DNA of 49,263 bases. It comes from Bacteroidales bacterium. GTDB lineage: Bacteria > Bacteroidota > Bacteroidia > Bacteroidales > UBA932. The DNA lies in assembly GCA_016288775.1 (NCBI GenBank), contig JAEELG010000002.1:1-49263 (forward strand), read 5' to 3'. Of this stretch, positions 9,026 through 17,325 are shown piece after piece (positions within the stretch are counted from its first letter, which is position 1; each line of letters starts with the position of its first letter). The notes beneath the pieces were generated by a model that saw nothing but the letters and a program-made list of their open reading frames with translations, ran no database searches and was not told the origin of the DNA. The translations under genes and the position numbers were made by a program.

Positions 9026-10092
9026 AAGTCGTCGTTGTTTTCGTAAATGCTCGTTTCCCAGTCACCGACCGACGGCGCAAACGTTATTGCGGTGTACACC
9101 GAGCTCAGGTCGAGTCCGATGTGGAAGGTGTACTGCTTGCCGTAAACGAACTCGTTGTTGGGGAGAAGGCCGTAAAGCATGAATTTGCGAACCTGGTCCT
9201 TCAGCGGTTCATAATAGAAGTTGTTATGGGTGAAGCCGTCAACGTCGAAGACCACTTCAACGCACTGCTTGCCCATTTCTATGTCGTCAGGAATTGAATA
9301 GTAGCGGTGACTGTCGGCCATGCGGTCCTCGAGGGTGTCCCAGCCGACATATTTCTCGTTCTCGCTGCCGACGCCAACGAGCGCGTCGCCTTCGAACACC
9401 ACGACCTTGCGGTAGTAGCCTTGCTTATGCCAGGCGCCGGAGCTCTGGATAATGTCGTTGACAAACACGCCGGCCGACGCCACGTTGGTGGCGGTGAGCT
9501 TGCGCAGGTGGATAAGGCCTTGCAGGTCTTTGTCGGGAGTTATGTCGCAGATCTTGTATCCGATGTCATTGGTGATATGCTGGAACACAAGAGGGACCAT
9601 ATTGAGCTGGTCTATGGCGCGTTCCACTGTTTTTGACACCAGCGGGCCGGCCTCGGTCTCCTGCACGGAATACGGAATGGCATAGTTTTCGAAACCGTTA
9701 CCGTAGCCGACGTCTCTTACATAAGGATAATAGGCGCTGAGGCTGACTTTGTTGATTCCGTTCCATATGTATCCGTCAAAGGAAGTACTGTATGCCGCAC
9801 CGTTATGATCTACCTTTATATTATCAAGAACAAGCTGACCTTTCTCGAAGTCTATTGCCACAAGTCCGAACGGGATGTCTTCGTCCATCGTGGCGAGCTT
9901 GTCTCCGGAGTCGACGTCGCTCCTGGTCAGGGGCTTTCCGTCGCGCGTAACGGAAATATCGAAATTCATTTTCCGATTTTTGAGCGAGGGGTCGTCGGGA
10001 CCCCCGTCCCCCAGCGCTGAGCAGGCCGTCAGGGCAAAATATGCCGAAATAGCCAAATAAATAAAAATTTTATGGGCGACTTGTCTGTTCAT
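9022..10092 (-). CDS. Fimbrillin-like lipoprotein linked to regulators
   Basis: 356 residues starting MNRQVAHKIFIYLAISAYFALTAC, with the lipobox cysteine at residue 24. The domain pattern follows the Bacteroidales fimbrillin family: a first strand (MNFDISVTRDGKPLTRSDV, with a possible trimming site at R57), a central YYP motif (SAYYPYVRD), and a C-terminal strand ITFAPSVGDWE matching the ends of the stalk fimbrillins of locus 1 (FDPAV-W, FAPSLDDW). It is encoded on the opposite strand to locus 1 and is the first gene of an operon with the AraC-type regulator and receiver. It could be a pilus subunit, a capping subunit, or a sensor of pilus assembly. The ATG at 10092 was chosen over the one at 10158 because it starts a proper lipoprotein signal and lies downstream of the promoter. 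Confidence 0.75.
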   Translation of the reverse strand: MNRQVAHKIFIYLAISAYFALTACSALGDGGPDDPSLKNRKMNFDISVTRDGKPLTRSDVDSGDKLATMDEDIPFGLVAIDFEKGQLVLDNIKVDHNGAAYSTSFDGYIWNGINKVSLSAYYPYVRDVGYGNGFENYAIPYSVQETEAGPLVSKTVERAIDQLNMVPLVFQHITNDIGYKICDITPDKDLQGLIHLRKLTATNVASAGVFVNDIIQSSGAWHKQGYYRKVVVFEGDALVGVGSENEKYVGWDTLEDRMADSHRYYSIPDDIEMGKQCVEVVFDVDGFTHNNFYYEPLKDQVRKFMLYGLLPNNEFVYGKQYTFHIGLDLSSVYTAITFAPSVGDWETSIYENNDDF

Positions 10093-10136
10093 AAATCGGT
10101 TGATATCTGTAAAATAGTGTTTATTCTTTCCGAATG

Positions 10137-10167
10137 CAAATATATATACAAAAATCAAGAATCCAAA
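10137..10167 (-). promoter_or_regulatory. Promoter of the fimbrillin-like/AraC/receiver operon
   Basis: On the minus strand, TTTG (10167-10164), exactly 19 bases, then TATATTTG (10144-10137): a full match to the Bacteroidetes -33/-7 promoter. The predicted transcript start is near 10130, giving a leader of about 40 bases before the ATG at 10092. Confidence 0.7.
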
Positions 10168-10267
10168 ATAATTTCAAAAAATTTTTTGCCCCCACGCGTG
10201 TACGTGAATATATAAAGGTGTGAAGTTTTTGCTAATTCATAAAAATTTCAAAAAAAATTGAAAAAAA

Positions 10268-10300
10268 TTGTTGAAAGATAAAAAATTTGTATTATCTTTG
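10268..10300 (+). promoter_or_regulatory. Promoter of pilus locus 1
   Basis: TTGTTG at 10268-10273, 19 bases, then TATCTTTG at 10293-10300 fits the Bacteroidetes -33/-7 pattern. The transcript would start near 10307, giving a leader of about 90 bases before the ATG at 10398. The whole divergent region 10093-10267 is very AT-rich and holds this promoter's partner on the other strand. Confidence 0.65.
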
Positions 10301-10370
10301 CACCCAGTTACCGATCAGCCTATCAGAAAAAACGACGACCGATTCCAGCCTAGGGGGATTTTCGCCTTTT

Positions 10371-10388
10371 TTCAAAACAAGTTTTGAA
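10371..10388. promoter_or_regulatory. Perfect inverted repeat in the locus 1 leader
   Basis: TTCAAAACAAGTTTTGAA is an 8-bp perfect inverted repeat with a 2-base centre, ending 9 bases before the ATG at 10398. It may be an operator, or in RNA a structure near the start codon; a 2-base loop is unfavourable for an RNA hairpin, so a DNA site is more likely. Confidence 0.4.
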
Positions 10389-10397
10389 CGGATTAGA

Positions 10398-11099
10398 ATG
10401 AACATGATCAACCACATTTTCAAGCTTTGCTTGGCCACCTCGACGAACGTCAGATTCGCCGTGGTTTCACTGTTGTTGATTCTTGGGTGCTCTTTTTCTT
10501 TACGCGCGCAGGCCTGTGACACGCTTGTCACCCGTGAGCGCAACACCGCATTCGCCGTCAAGTCCAACGTCCTCTACCACGCCGTCACCATGTTCAACGT
10601 CGAGGTCGAGGTTCCCGTCGGCAAGCACATCTCCGTTCTGGCTGAGGATGTCTTCCCCTGGTGGGAGACCGGCAACAAGTATTGCCTTCAGATGCTCGAA
10701 CTCGGCGCCGAGGCACGCTGGTGGTTCAACGGCTGGGAGCGCCGCAGCACTTCCAAGCTCGTCGGTCCGTTCGTGGGCCTCTACGGAATGTCCGCCAAGT
10801 ACGACTTCCAGAACAAGAGCGACGTCGACTATCAGGGTGAGTACTGGTCCGCAGGCATTACCGGCGGTTGGAACTTCAACCTCGGCCGCGAGCCCTGGGG
10901 TCGCCTCGAGCTCAGCCTCGGTCTCGGATATCTCCGCACCGGCTACCGCAGCTACCTGCCCACCGACATCTACGACAAGCTCATCCGCAACCCTTACAAG
11001 ACCGGCATCGCACAGTACGTCGGTCCTACCAAGGCAAAGGTCAGCATCGTCATCCCCGTCAATTTCAAAACCGGAAAGAAGGAGGTAAGCTATGAATAA
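10398..11099 (+). CDS. DUF3575-type protein, first gene of pilus locus 1
   Basis: About 233 residues: a signal peptide (FAVVSLLLILGCSFSLRAQ), then a beta-rich domain starting TAFAVKSNVLYHAVTMFNVEVEVPVGKHISVLAEDVFPWW. This is the recognisable start of the DUF3575 family, often the first gene of Bacteroidales fimbrial operons. Alternating strands and an FNLGREPWGRLELSLGLGYL segment suggest a small outer-membrane barrel. Function is unknown; an outer-membrane role in pilus display is plausible. The start is set by the upstream promoter and by the fact that an earlier in-frame TTG would lie inside the promoter. Its stop overlaps the next gene by 8 bases. A second family member is at 30783-31460. 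Confidence 0.8.
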   Translation: MNMINHIFKLCLATSTNVRFAVVSLLLILGCSFSLRAQACDTLVTRERNTAFAVKSNVLYHAVTMFNVEVEVPVGKHISVLAEDVFPWWETGNKYCLQMLELGAEARWWFNGWERRSTSKLVGPFVGLYGMSAKYDFQNKSDVDYQGEYWSAGITGGWNFNLGREPWGRLELSLGLGYLRTGYRSYLPTDIYDKLIRNPYKTGIAQYVGPTKAKVSIVIPVNFKTGKKEVSYE

Positions 11100-12156
11100 G
11101 CGCATGTTCATACTCGTCTTTGCCGTCCTTATGGTCGCAGGCACCGGTTGCCACCGCCGCCCTCTCGAAGACATGATGGAGAGAATCTCTATCCGCGTCG
11201 ACGTGAACATCAAGGCCGTGGCCAACATCACCACCCACGTTTACAACGAGCACATCCCCATGCCGGACCTCAACACCGACATGATGCGCGTCATGGTGTA
11301 CGACCCCAAGACCAAGAACCTCCTCACCCAGAGCTTCATCTCCAACAAGACCGTCAGCGCCAACGGCGACCAGGTCCTCAGCGGAGAACTGAATATCAGC
11401 TACGGCAACTACGACATCCTGGTGTACAACTTCGACACCCCTACCACCATGGTCACCGGCGAGAGCAACGAGAACACCATTCTCTGCTACACCGATCCCC
11501 TCCCCGTGAGCGTCCGCGACTATTACCTCTCGAACCTCAAGGCCACCAAGGCCGAGGATCCGTACGACGGCATGAGCATCAACTACGAGCCCGACCACGT
11601 TCTGGTTGCCCGCGAAGAGAATCTCCATGTGTCGCCGCACGACACCGTCGTGGTTATCACCACCACCGCCGAGACCATCGTCGACACCTACTACGTGCAG
11701 ATCCATGTCGAGAACATGCAGTACGCCACACGCGCCCATGCACTCATCTCCGGTCTCGCACCGTCGAACCTCATGGGACTGAACAGGCGCACCCTCTCTC
11801 CCACCACCGCCGTCTGCTTCGACCTCAACATGAGCACCGACTCCACCATCGTGGGTTCGAACAAGGACGTGCTCTGCGCAACCTTCAACACCTTCGGCAA
11901 GATCGAGGACGTCAGCTCCGACCTGTACGTACAGTTCAACGTCATCGACTCCGGCGGCAACCTGCAGTCGAAGACCTTCAATCTCGACACCATCTTCAAG
12001 ACCGAAGACGCCATCGAGCGCCACTGGCTCCTGATTAATGAAACCTGGAAGCTGGATCCTCCGGTCACTCCGCCGGAACCCCCCGAGGGCAGCGGCGGCG
12101 GATTCCAGCCAACGGTCGACGACTGGGAAGAAGAACACGGAGAGATAGCGATTTAA
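11092..12156 (+). CDS. DUF5119-type lipoprotein, putative pilus anchor or assembly protein
   Basis: 354 residues with a lipoprotein signal (MNKRMFILVFAVLMVAGTGC, Cys20). The first strand (ISIRVDVNIKAVANITTHVY), the dispersed MRVMVYD and the YGNYDILVYNFDTP motif fit the DUF5119 family, which sits between a DUF3575 gene and fimbrillin genes in many Bacteroidales fimbrial operons. The first strands resemble the Mfa2/FimB anchor fold, and this gene occupies the anchor slot that the Mfa2-like gene fills in locus 2. No Lys/Arg-Ala trimming site is seen after the lipobox, in keeping with a protein that stays lipid-anchored. The C-terminus is Pro/Gly-rich (PPVTPPEPPEGSGGG) and ends near a WEEEHGE stretch. 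The anchor role is inferred. Confidence 0.7.
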   Translation: MNKRMFILVFAVLMVAGTGCHRRPLEDMMERISIRVDVNIKAVANITTHVYNEHIPMPDLNTDMMRVMVYDPKTKNLLTQSFISNKTVSANGDQVLSGELNISYGNYDILVYNFDTPTTMVTGESNENTILCYTDPLPVSVRDYYLSNLKATKAEDPYDGMSINYEPDHVLVAREENLHVSPHDTVVVITTTAETIVDTYYVQIHVENMQYATRAHALISGLAPSNLMGLNRRTLSPTTAVCFDLNMSTDSTIVGSNKDVLCATFNTFGKIEDVSSDLYVQFNVIDSGGNLQSKTFNLDTIFKTEDAIERHWLLINETWKLDPPVTPPEPPEGSGGGFQPTVDDWEEEHGEIAI

Positions 12157-12196
12157 AAACCAAACAGAAAAATTTAGAAAACGATATAAAAACAAC

Positions 12197-13291
12197 ATGA
12201 AGTCATTCAGGCACATAGCAATCTTCCTCGGCTTGGCCGCCCTCCTCGCAGGGTGCGTCCAGGCGGAGATTGTCGATGTCCCCGAGAGGCCTGTCTCCTT
12301 CTCGGTGGGCAGCTATGCGCCTGCGACCAAGGCTGTGGCAGTGACCGAGTTCTCCTCCTTCTCCTGCATGGCTTACCTCCACGCAGAGGGCTTTGAGAAC
12401 ACCACCCAGGACTTCTTCGGTGCAAACGGCGAGACCATCACCAAGCAGGCCGTGAGCAACAACACCGAGTGGGTTCCCGGCCACGTTTACTACTGGCCCA
12501 AGTCCGCCAACAGCTACGTCAACTTCGTTGCCTGGCACGATGCAAACGGAACCGCTCCTGATGCAGTCAGCGAGACCGCCCTTGCATGGAACGGCTACAC
12601 CGTCGCCGCCGACGACAACCTCCTCTGGGCCGACGAGGCATGGCGCTTCAACGACAATGTGAATCCTGCCACCTACGGCAGCGTAAGCGGAGTCACCGCC
12701 GGCGTTCCTATGCTCTTCCACCACGCTCTCGCCCAGGTTTGCTTCAAGGGTAAGATCAAGTCCGGTTGCGACACCAACGACGCCGGTACCCTGAGGTGGG
12801 AAGTGAGCCTGACGAACATGAGCCTCACCAACGTGTACAACACCGGCAACCTTGCAATGACCAACAGCGATCCCGGATCCTCCAGCGCCTCCACCACCAA
12901 CGCGTGGACCGTTACCAACGGCGGCTGGACTCCTACCGGATCCGCAACCACTCTCAATATACTCGGATCCAGCGAGACCGCACTCAACGCCAACACCGCA
13001 ACCGATCTCCTCCAGATGCGTTCCGTCCTTCCTCAGGAAGTCACCAACATGGTTCTCTCCCTCACCTGGACTATCCGCACCTATCGCGGTTCCGAGACCA
13101 CTCCTTTCTGCATGGAGAGCCTGAGCTTCTCCGGCAACCTTGCAACCATCGCCCCGACCATCGCCGAATGGTCCATGGGCCACAAGATTACTTATACCCT
13201 CGAATTCGACCCGACCACCGACAGTATCCGCTTCGCTCCTTCACTCGACGACTGGGACGTTGCCTCCAACTCGCCGGTTGTGGTTGAGTAA
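12197..13291 (+). CDS. Fimbrillin family lipoprotein 1 of 5 (locus 1 stalk array)
   Basis: 364 residues; lipobox Cys20 (LLAGC), first strand RPVSFSVGSYAPATKAV with a probable trimming site after K45, and a central motif HVYYWPKSANSYVNFVAWHD shared with the next genes. The block GVPMLFHHALAQVCFKGK is typical of Mfa-like fimbrillins. The C-terminal strand IRFAPSLDDWD would act in donor-strand assembly of type V pili after proteolytic removal of the N-terminal strand. Closest in the window to the following gene (shared YYWPKSANSYVNF and SVLPQ). It follows the DUF5119 gene by 40 bases without a hairpin. Confidence 0.85.
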   Translation: MKSFRHIAIFLGLAALLAGCVQAEIVDVPERPVSFSVGSYAPATKAVAVTEFSSFSCMAYLHAEGFENTTQDFFGANGETITKQAVSNNTEWVPGHVYYWPKSANSYVNFVAWHDANGTAPDAVSETALAWNGYTVAADDNLLWADEAWRFNDNVNPATYGSVSGVTAGVPMLFHHALAQVCFKGKIKSGCDTNDAGTLRWEVSLTNMSLTNVYNTGNLAMTNSDPGSSSASTTNAWTVTNGGWTPTGSATTLNILGSSETALNANTATDLLQMRSVLPQEVTNMVLSLTWTIRTYRGSETTPFCMESLSFSGNLATIAPTIAEWSMGHKITYTLEFDPTTDSIRFAPSLDDWDVASNSPVVVE

Positions 13292-13354
13292 AACATATAA
13301 ACGACTGAAACAAAACAAATTATAAACAAAATGAACAAACAAATTCAAAGCATT

Positions 13355-14443
13355 ATGAAAAAGTATTTGATCATCGCAGCCGTTGCGCTGGTAGCCAGCG
13401 TCGCCTGCAACAAGGTCCAGGACGAGGCCCCTGCTCGCAAGATCACCTTCGAGCCTGCTTCCTATGTTCCCCAGACCAGGGCACACTCCCTGTTCTCTGA
13501 GAGCATCTCCTCTTTCAATTGCAAAGCCTTCATGAAAGGTGAGGGCGTCGAAGGCCTTCAGAATTTCTTCGGCGACGGAGAAACCATTACTCCCCGTCAG
13601 TCCGATGGTACTGCAGCCACCGCAGAAGCCAATGTTGCATACTGGGCTCCTGCTCACGATTACTATTGGCCCAAGTCTGCCAACAGCTATGTGAACTTCT
13701 TCTCATGGTATGACACCGGCGCAGGCCCTACCTCTGTCTCCAATGGCGCAATGGCATGGACCAACCGTACCATCGGCACCGGTGACAATATCATGTATGC
13801 CGATCCCGCATGGCACTTCCAGCAGAACACCAACAATGGTTCCCAGTACGATAATGATGCTGTTACCTCCGGCGTTCCCACTGTATTCCACCACGCTCTT
13901 GCACAGGTCAACTTCAAGGCTTATGCAACCAAGACTTCCGTCACTAATCTTTGCACCTGGACAATCATTCTCAAGAACGTGGCCATCACCAACGTTTACA
14001 ATCAGGGAACCCTGAGCCTGGCTTCCACCGAGCCTGCAGCCACCACCCTTAATTCTGTGGGTACCTGGACTTCTCCTGCTTGGACCGCCACCGGTACCGC
14101 AGCAAGCCTGACTCCTGCGAATCTGACCGTCACCGCCACCACCAGCAACGGTGCCCAGACCCTTCTTGCCAACCAGAGCGTTCTTCCGCAGAGCCTTGCG
14201 AATATTCACCTGACTTTCGACCTGGACATCACCACGAATTACACTGCCGGTCAGAGCAATCAGGAAATCATTCCTATCGACATCCCTCTTGGAACTGCCG
14301 ACGGTTTCAACGTTACCGCCTGGGAGCTTAACCACAAGTACACCTTCATCGTGAAGATCGAGCCTTCCGAGAACAAGGTTTACTTCGATCCCGCCATTGT
14401 TGACGAGTGGGTTGAGGAAGAAGCTGTCGAGCACGCAATCTAA
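13355..14443 (+). CDS. Fimbrillin family lipoprotein 2 of 5
   Basis: 362 residues. Lipobox Cys18 (MKKYLIIAAVALVASVAC), first strand ITFEPASYVPQTRAHS with a probable trimming site after R42, YYWPKSANSYVNFFSW, GVPTVFHHALAQVNFKAY, NQSVLPQSL and a C-terminal strand VYFDPAIVDEW. ATG 13355 was preferred to the ATG at 13331 because it starts the lipoprotein signal directly and because the bases around it (CATTATGAAAAAGTATTT) are repeated at the starts of the next two genes. That conserved start region and the shared motifs point to tandem duplication. Confidence 0.85.
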   Translation: MKKYLIIAAVALVASVACNKVQDEAPARKITFEPASYVPQTRAHSLFSESISSFNCKAFMKGEGVEGLQNFFGDGETITPRQSDGTAATAEANVAYWAPAHDYYWPKSANSYVNFFSWYDTGAGPTSVSNGAMAWTNRTIGTGDNIMYADPAWHFQQNTNNGSQYDNDAVTSGVPTVFHHALAQVNFKAYATKTSVTNLCTWTIILKNVAITNVYNQGTLSLASTEPAATTLNSVGTWTSPAWTATGTAASLTPANLTVTATTSNGAQTLLANQSVLPQSLANIHLTFDLDITTNYTAGQSNQEIIPIDIPLGTADGFNVTAWELNHKYTFIVKIEPSENKVYFDPAIVDEWVEEEAVEHAI

Positions 14444-14460
14444 TTTATTATACTTTGCCT

Positions 14461-14482
14461 CGGGGCGGCTGACCCTGCCCCG
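14461..14482 (+). other. Intergenic hairpin A of the fimbrillin array (CTGACC loop)
   Basis: An 8-bp GC-rich stem (one G-U pair) closes the loop CTGACC. It lies 17 bases after the stop of fimbrillin 2 and is followed by GGTCCCAGACAAAA. There is no T-run, so it is not a standard terminator. Similar elements follow fimbrillins 3 and 4. Confidence 0.6.
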
Positions 14483-14541
14483 TGGTCCCAGACAAAACAG
14501 AAACAAAAAATATTAACAAACAAACAACAAATTCAAGCATT

Positions 14542-15879
14542 ATGAAAAAGTATTTCATCATCGCCGCAGTCGCCATGGTAGCCATGGCATCCTGCACCAA
14601 GACTCTGACCGACGAGACCGCCGTTCAGAATGACAAGATTGCCTTCGAGGTGGCAAACTACGCCCAGCAGACGAAGGCCGATGTCGCCATCACCAACGCA
14701 GAGGACGGAATCTTCTCCTTCCACACTTATGCTTACCAGTTCCCTCAGATTGGTACCCCTGTCACTTTCATGAGCAATGTGGAAATCCTTCCCTGGAACA
14801 TTTCCGGTACTACAACTACTCAGGTGACCGCCGCTAATTTCGCAAGCACTAACATCACCAGCTGGGCACCTGAATACGACTACTACTGGCCCAAGACCGG
14901 TTATGTCAATTTCTACTCCTATGCCGGTTCCCACACCCCTGCCGTTGCAGTCAACAGCGACAGTGACTGGAAGACCGTTACCTACACCTACACCGATGCC
15001 GTCATCGGCGCCACTTCCAACATCCTTGTTGCCAAGCCCGCTCTTCATTATGGTGTAGCTAATGCAGCAACTGAAACTTATGATGTTGACAACAGTGAAG
15101 GTTCCGGTCATGTGACCAAGGGTGTCCCCACTCTCTTCCGTCACCAGCTTGCCAAGGTTAAGTTTGACGTCCGCGCCCGTACTACCGACGCCAACATCAG
15201 CGCCAACACCACTTGGAAGGTCCAGGTCCTCGGAACCTACACCTACACTCCTAACGGCGGAAGCGAGACCACCATCAAGTCCGCTATCAATCCTGTCAAC
15301 AAGGGTTCCCTCCTTCTCACCTGCACCGATGCCAACACATCTGCCGGAACCGTCGAGTGGGTAAAGACCAACGAGAGCGCTGCCAACATCAGCGGTTGGG
15401 TAGCATCTACCGCCGCCGCCGATAAGGACGAACTCGTCTTCACCGAGACAAGCGCGGACATTCCCGCAGTGATGACCATTCCTGCAGGCGCAATCGAGTC
15501 TGTTGACGCCAGCAATAACAATGCTCCTTACGATGCCATTGAAATCCTGGCTCTCCGTTCCGTCTTGCCTCAGGTTACTTCCGGTGTGAATATCACCATG
15601 GTTTACAAGGTTCAGGCCTTCCACGGCGACTCCAAGTTCATGGAAGAAATCCGCACCGTCGGTATCGACGCTGATGCCGACCTCGCCGATTTCACCGGTT
15701 TCATCACCAGCTGGCAGGCCAACAAGAAGATCACCTATCACATCATCATCGACCCGGTTTCCCAGAAGGTTACCTTCGATCCTGCTGTTGAGGAATACGA
15801 TCCCATTGATGCAGACGGCGCAGCTCACGCTGACAACGAGCATGACGATCCCAACATCAACCAGGGTGGTATCATCTAA
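14542..15879 (+). CDS. Fimbrillin family lipoprotein 3 of 5
   Basis: 445 residues. Lipobox Cys18 (MKKYFIIAAVAMVAMASC), first strand KIAFEVANYAQQTKADV with a probable trimming site after K45, YDYYWPKTGYVNFYSY, KGVPTLFRHQLAKVKFDV, a LRSVLPQVTSGVNITMVYKV segment and a C-terminal strand VTFDPAVEEYD. It is longer than its neighbours through extra loops in the middle. The ATG at 14542 is used because the upstream in-frame GTG at 14482 lies in hairpin A. The final residues are Asp/His/Asn-rich. Confidence 0.85.
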   Translation: MKKYFIIAAVAMVAMASCTKTLTDETAVQNDKIAFEVANYAQQTKADVAITNAEDGIFSFHTYAYQFPQIGTPVTFMSNVEILPWNISGTTTTQVTAANFASTNITSWAPEYDYYWPKTGYVNFYSYAGSHTPAVAVNSDSDWKTVTYTYTDAVIGATSNILVAKPALHYGVANAATETYDVDNSEGSGHVTKGVPTLFRHQLAKVKFDVRARTTDANISANTTWKVQVLGTYTYTPNGGSETTIKSAINPVNKGSLLLTCTDANTSAGTVEWVKTNESAANISGWVASTAAADKDELVFTETSADIPAVMTIPAGAIESVDASNNNAPYDAIEILALRSVLPQVTSGVNITMVYKVQAFHGDSKFMEEIRTVGIDADADLADFTGFITSWQANKKITYHIIIDPVSQKVTFDPAVEEYDPIDADGAAHADNEHDDPNINQGGII

Positions 15880-15896
15880 TTAAGACCTTTTGCCTT

Positions 15897-15916
15897 CGGG
15901 AGCCTGACCGCTCCCG
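15897..15916 (+). other. Intergenic hairpin B of the fimbrillin array (CTGACC loop)
   Basis: A perfect 7-bp stem CGGGAGC/GCTCCCG closes the same six-base loop, CTGACC, as hairpin A, and is followed by GGGTCCCAGAACAAAC. It lies 17 bases after the stop of fimbrillin 3. The stem bases differ from hairpin A while pairing and loop are kept, which suggests selection on the RNA structure. Confidence 0.65.
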
Positions 15917-15970
15917 GGGGTCCCAGAACAAACAACACAAAATGAAAATTAACGAAACAACAAAAGCATT

Positions 15971-17215
15971 ATGAAAAAGTATTTCATCATCGCAGTAGCC
16001 GCCATGGCAGCCATGGCCGCCTGCACCAAGGTTGACCCCGTCAACAACACTACCAAAGACACCGCTATCAGCTTCAGTGTCATCAATCATCTGCAGCAGA
16101 CCAGGGCTACCGAAGGTCTCACCTATCCTACCGGCGTTCCCTTCGGAACCTTCGCATGGTGGACTGCCGGTGCATGGGACCAGGAGACAGCACCCCAGGA
16201 GTTCGTGTTCATGAACAACGAAGAAATCAAGTACAGGCAGCTTGACCCCACGAACGCCAACGACCCTTATGTGTGGGCTCCCAACACCACCTACTACTGG
16301 ACCAAGAGCGGAAAGCTTACCTTCGCGTCCTATTCCCCTTACGTGAACGCGACCACCGCTTCAGAAAAGGGCTTCTCCGCAATTCCCGCACACGATCCTG
16401 CACTCGGCTTCCAGTTCGTCGACTACACCATCGTTGACAACACCAACGTAGACCTCATGTACGCCAACCTGGCCAAGGACTGCACCCAGGACACCAACAC
16501 CGACGGCACCGCCGTTACCGACAGCAGCAACCCCGAGGGTGGCTTCAAGGGCGTTCCCACCATCTTCAACCACGCTCTCTGCCAGGTAGCTTTCGCCTTC
16601 CGCGCAATAGGCAACAAGAACCCCAACGTCGAGGATATCAAGATCATCATCAAGGAGGTCAAGATCGCCAATATCGACAAGAAGGGTACCTTTACCCAGA
16701 ATCCTGCGACTGCCGGCGCAGCCCGCTGGGCTTCCACCCACGCCACCGGCAACTACACCAATTATTCCTATCTCACTCCCGAGGGAAATCCTCAGACCAA
16801 TGCCGTTGAGCTCAGCTTCATCGACCTGGGCGTAACTCCTACCGCCGTGTCTGCCACCGACAATTACACCGGCATCGGTAACGCCCGTATCCTTCTCCCT
16901 CAGACTCTCGCAGTCACCACCGATACCAACAACGCTCCCGTCGACCCGACTCCCAACACCGTCACCGACCAGAAGCTGATTGTTGACTACACCATCAAGA
17001 CAAAGTACGCCAGCTCCACCGAGTGGGCCACCGAGGAAGTTACTTCCGTGGCACGCCTCAAGACTTCCAACATGGTAGCATGGGCAGACAACCAGAACAT
17101 CCTCTACAGGATTTCCATCTATCCCAACGCCGCCACCCCCGTCACCTTCGATCCCGCAGTGGTCAGCTGGACGGACGTCTATTCCAACATAGACATTATT
17201 GCGCACAACGAATAA
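15971..17215 (+). CDS. Fimbrillin family lipoprotein 4 of 5
   Basis: 414 residues. Lipobox Cys18 (MKKYFIIAVAAMAAMAAC), first strand AISFSVINHLQQTRATEG with a probable trimming site after R45, TTYYWTKSGKLTFASYSPY, KGVPTIFNHALCQVAFAF, RILLPQTLAV and a C-terminal strand VTFDPAVVSWTD. The start region is nearly identical in DNA to that of fimbrillin 3. It is expected to be an alternative or minor stalk subunit; which gene supplies the major subunit cannot be told from sequence. Confidence 0.85.
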   Translation: MKKYFIIAVAAMAAMAACTKVDPVNNTTKDTAISFSVINHLQQTRATEGLTYPTGVPFGTFAWWTAGAWDQETAPQEFVFMNNEEIKYRQLDPTNANDPYVWAPNTTYYWTKSGKLTFASYSPYVNATTASEKGFSAIPAHDPALGFQFVDYTIVDNTNVDLMYANLAKDCTQDTNTDGTAVTDSSNPEGGFKGVPTIFNHALCQVAFAFRAIGNKNPNVEDIKIIIKEVKIANIDKKGTFTQNPATAGAARWASTHATGNYTNYSYLTPEGNPQTNAVELSFIDLGVTPTAVSATDNYTGIGNARILLPQTLAVTTDTNNAPVDPTPNTVTDQKLIVDYTIKTKYASSTEWATEEVTSVARLKTSNMVAWADNQNILYRISIYPNAATPVTFDPAVVSWTDVYSNIDIIAHNE

Positions 17216-17248
17216 TCATACTCAATCATAATGCTTTTATTTGGCCCC

Positions 17249-17267
17249 GGGCGGTTGATTACCGCCC
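17249..17267 (+). other. Intergenic hairpin C of the fimbrillin array
   Basis: A perfect 7-bp stem GGGCGGT/ACCGCCC closes the loop TGATT; outer GC pairs may extend it. It is followed by GGCCCCCAGGAACAAAT, related to the sequence after hairpins A and B. It lies 33 bases after the stop of fimbrillin 4. The loop is a partial match (TGA core) to CTGACC. Confidence 0.55.
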
Positions 17268-17325
17268 CCGGCCCCCAGGAACAAATACTACTATTATTAT
17301 TTAATTTTAAACCGGTTTTTTATTT

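Noticed and set aside
10093..10397. Possible invertible promoter (phase variation)
   Set aside because: No pair of inverted repeats brackets the promoters, and no recombinase gene is nearby; only a short central palindrome was found.
14461..17267. Fimbrillin array hairpins as Rho-independent terminators
   Set aside because: The stems are not followed by T-runs but by a conserved GGTCCCAGAACAAA-like tail; they were kept as unexplained RNA elements.
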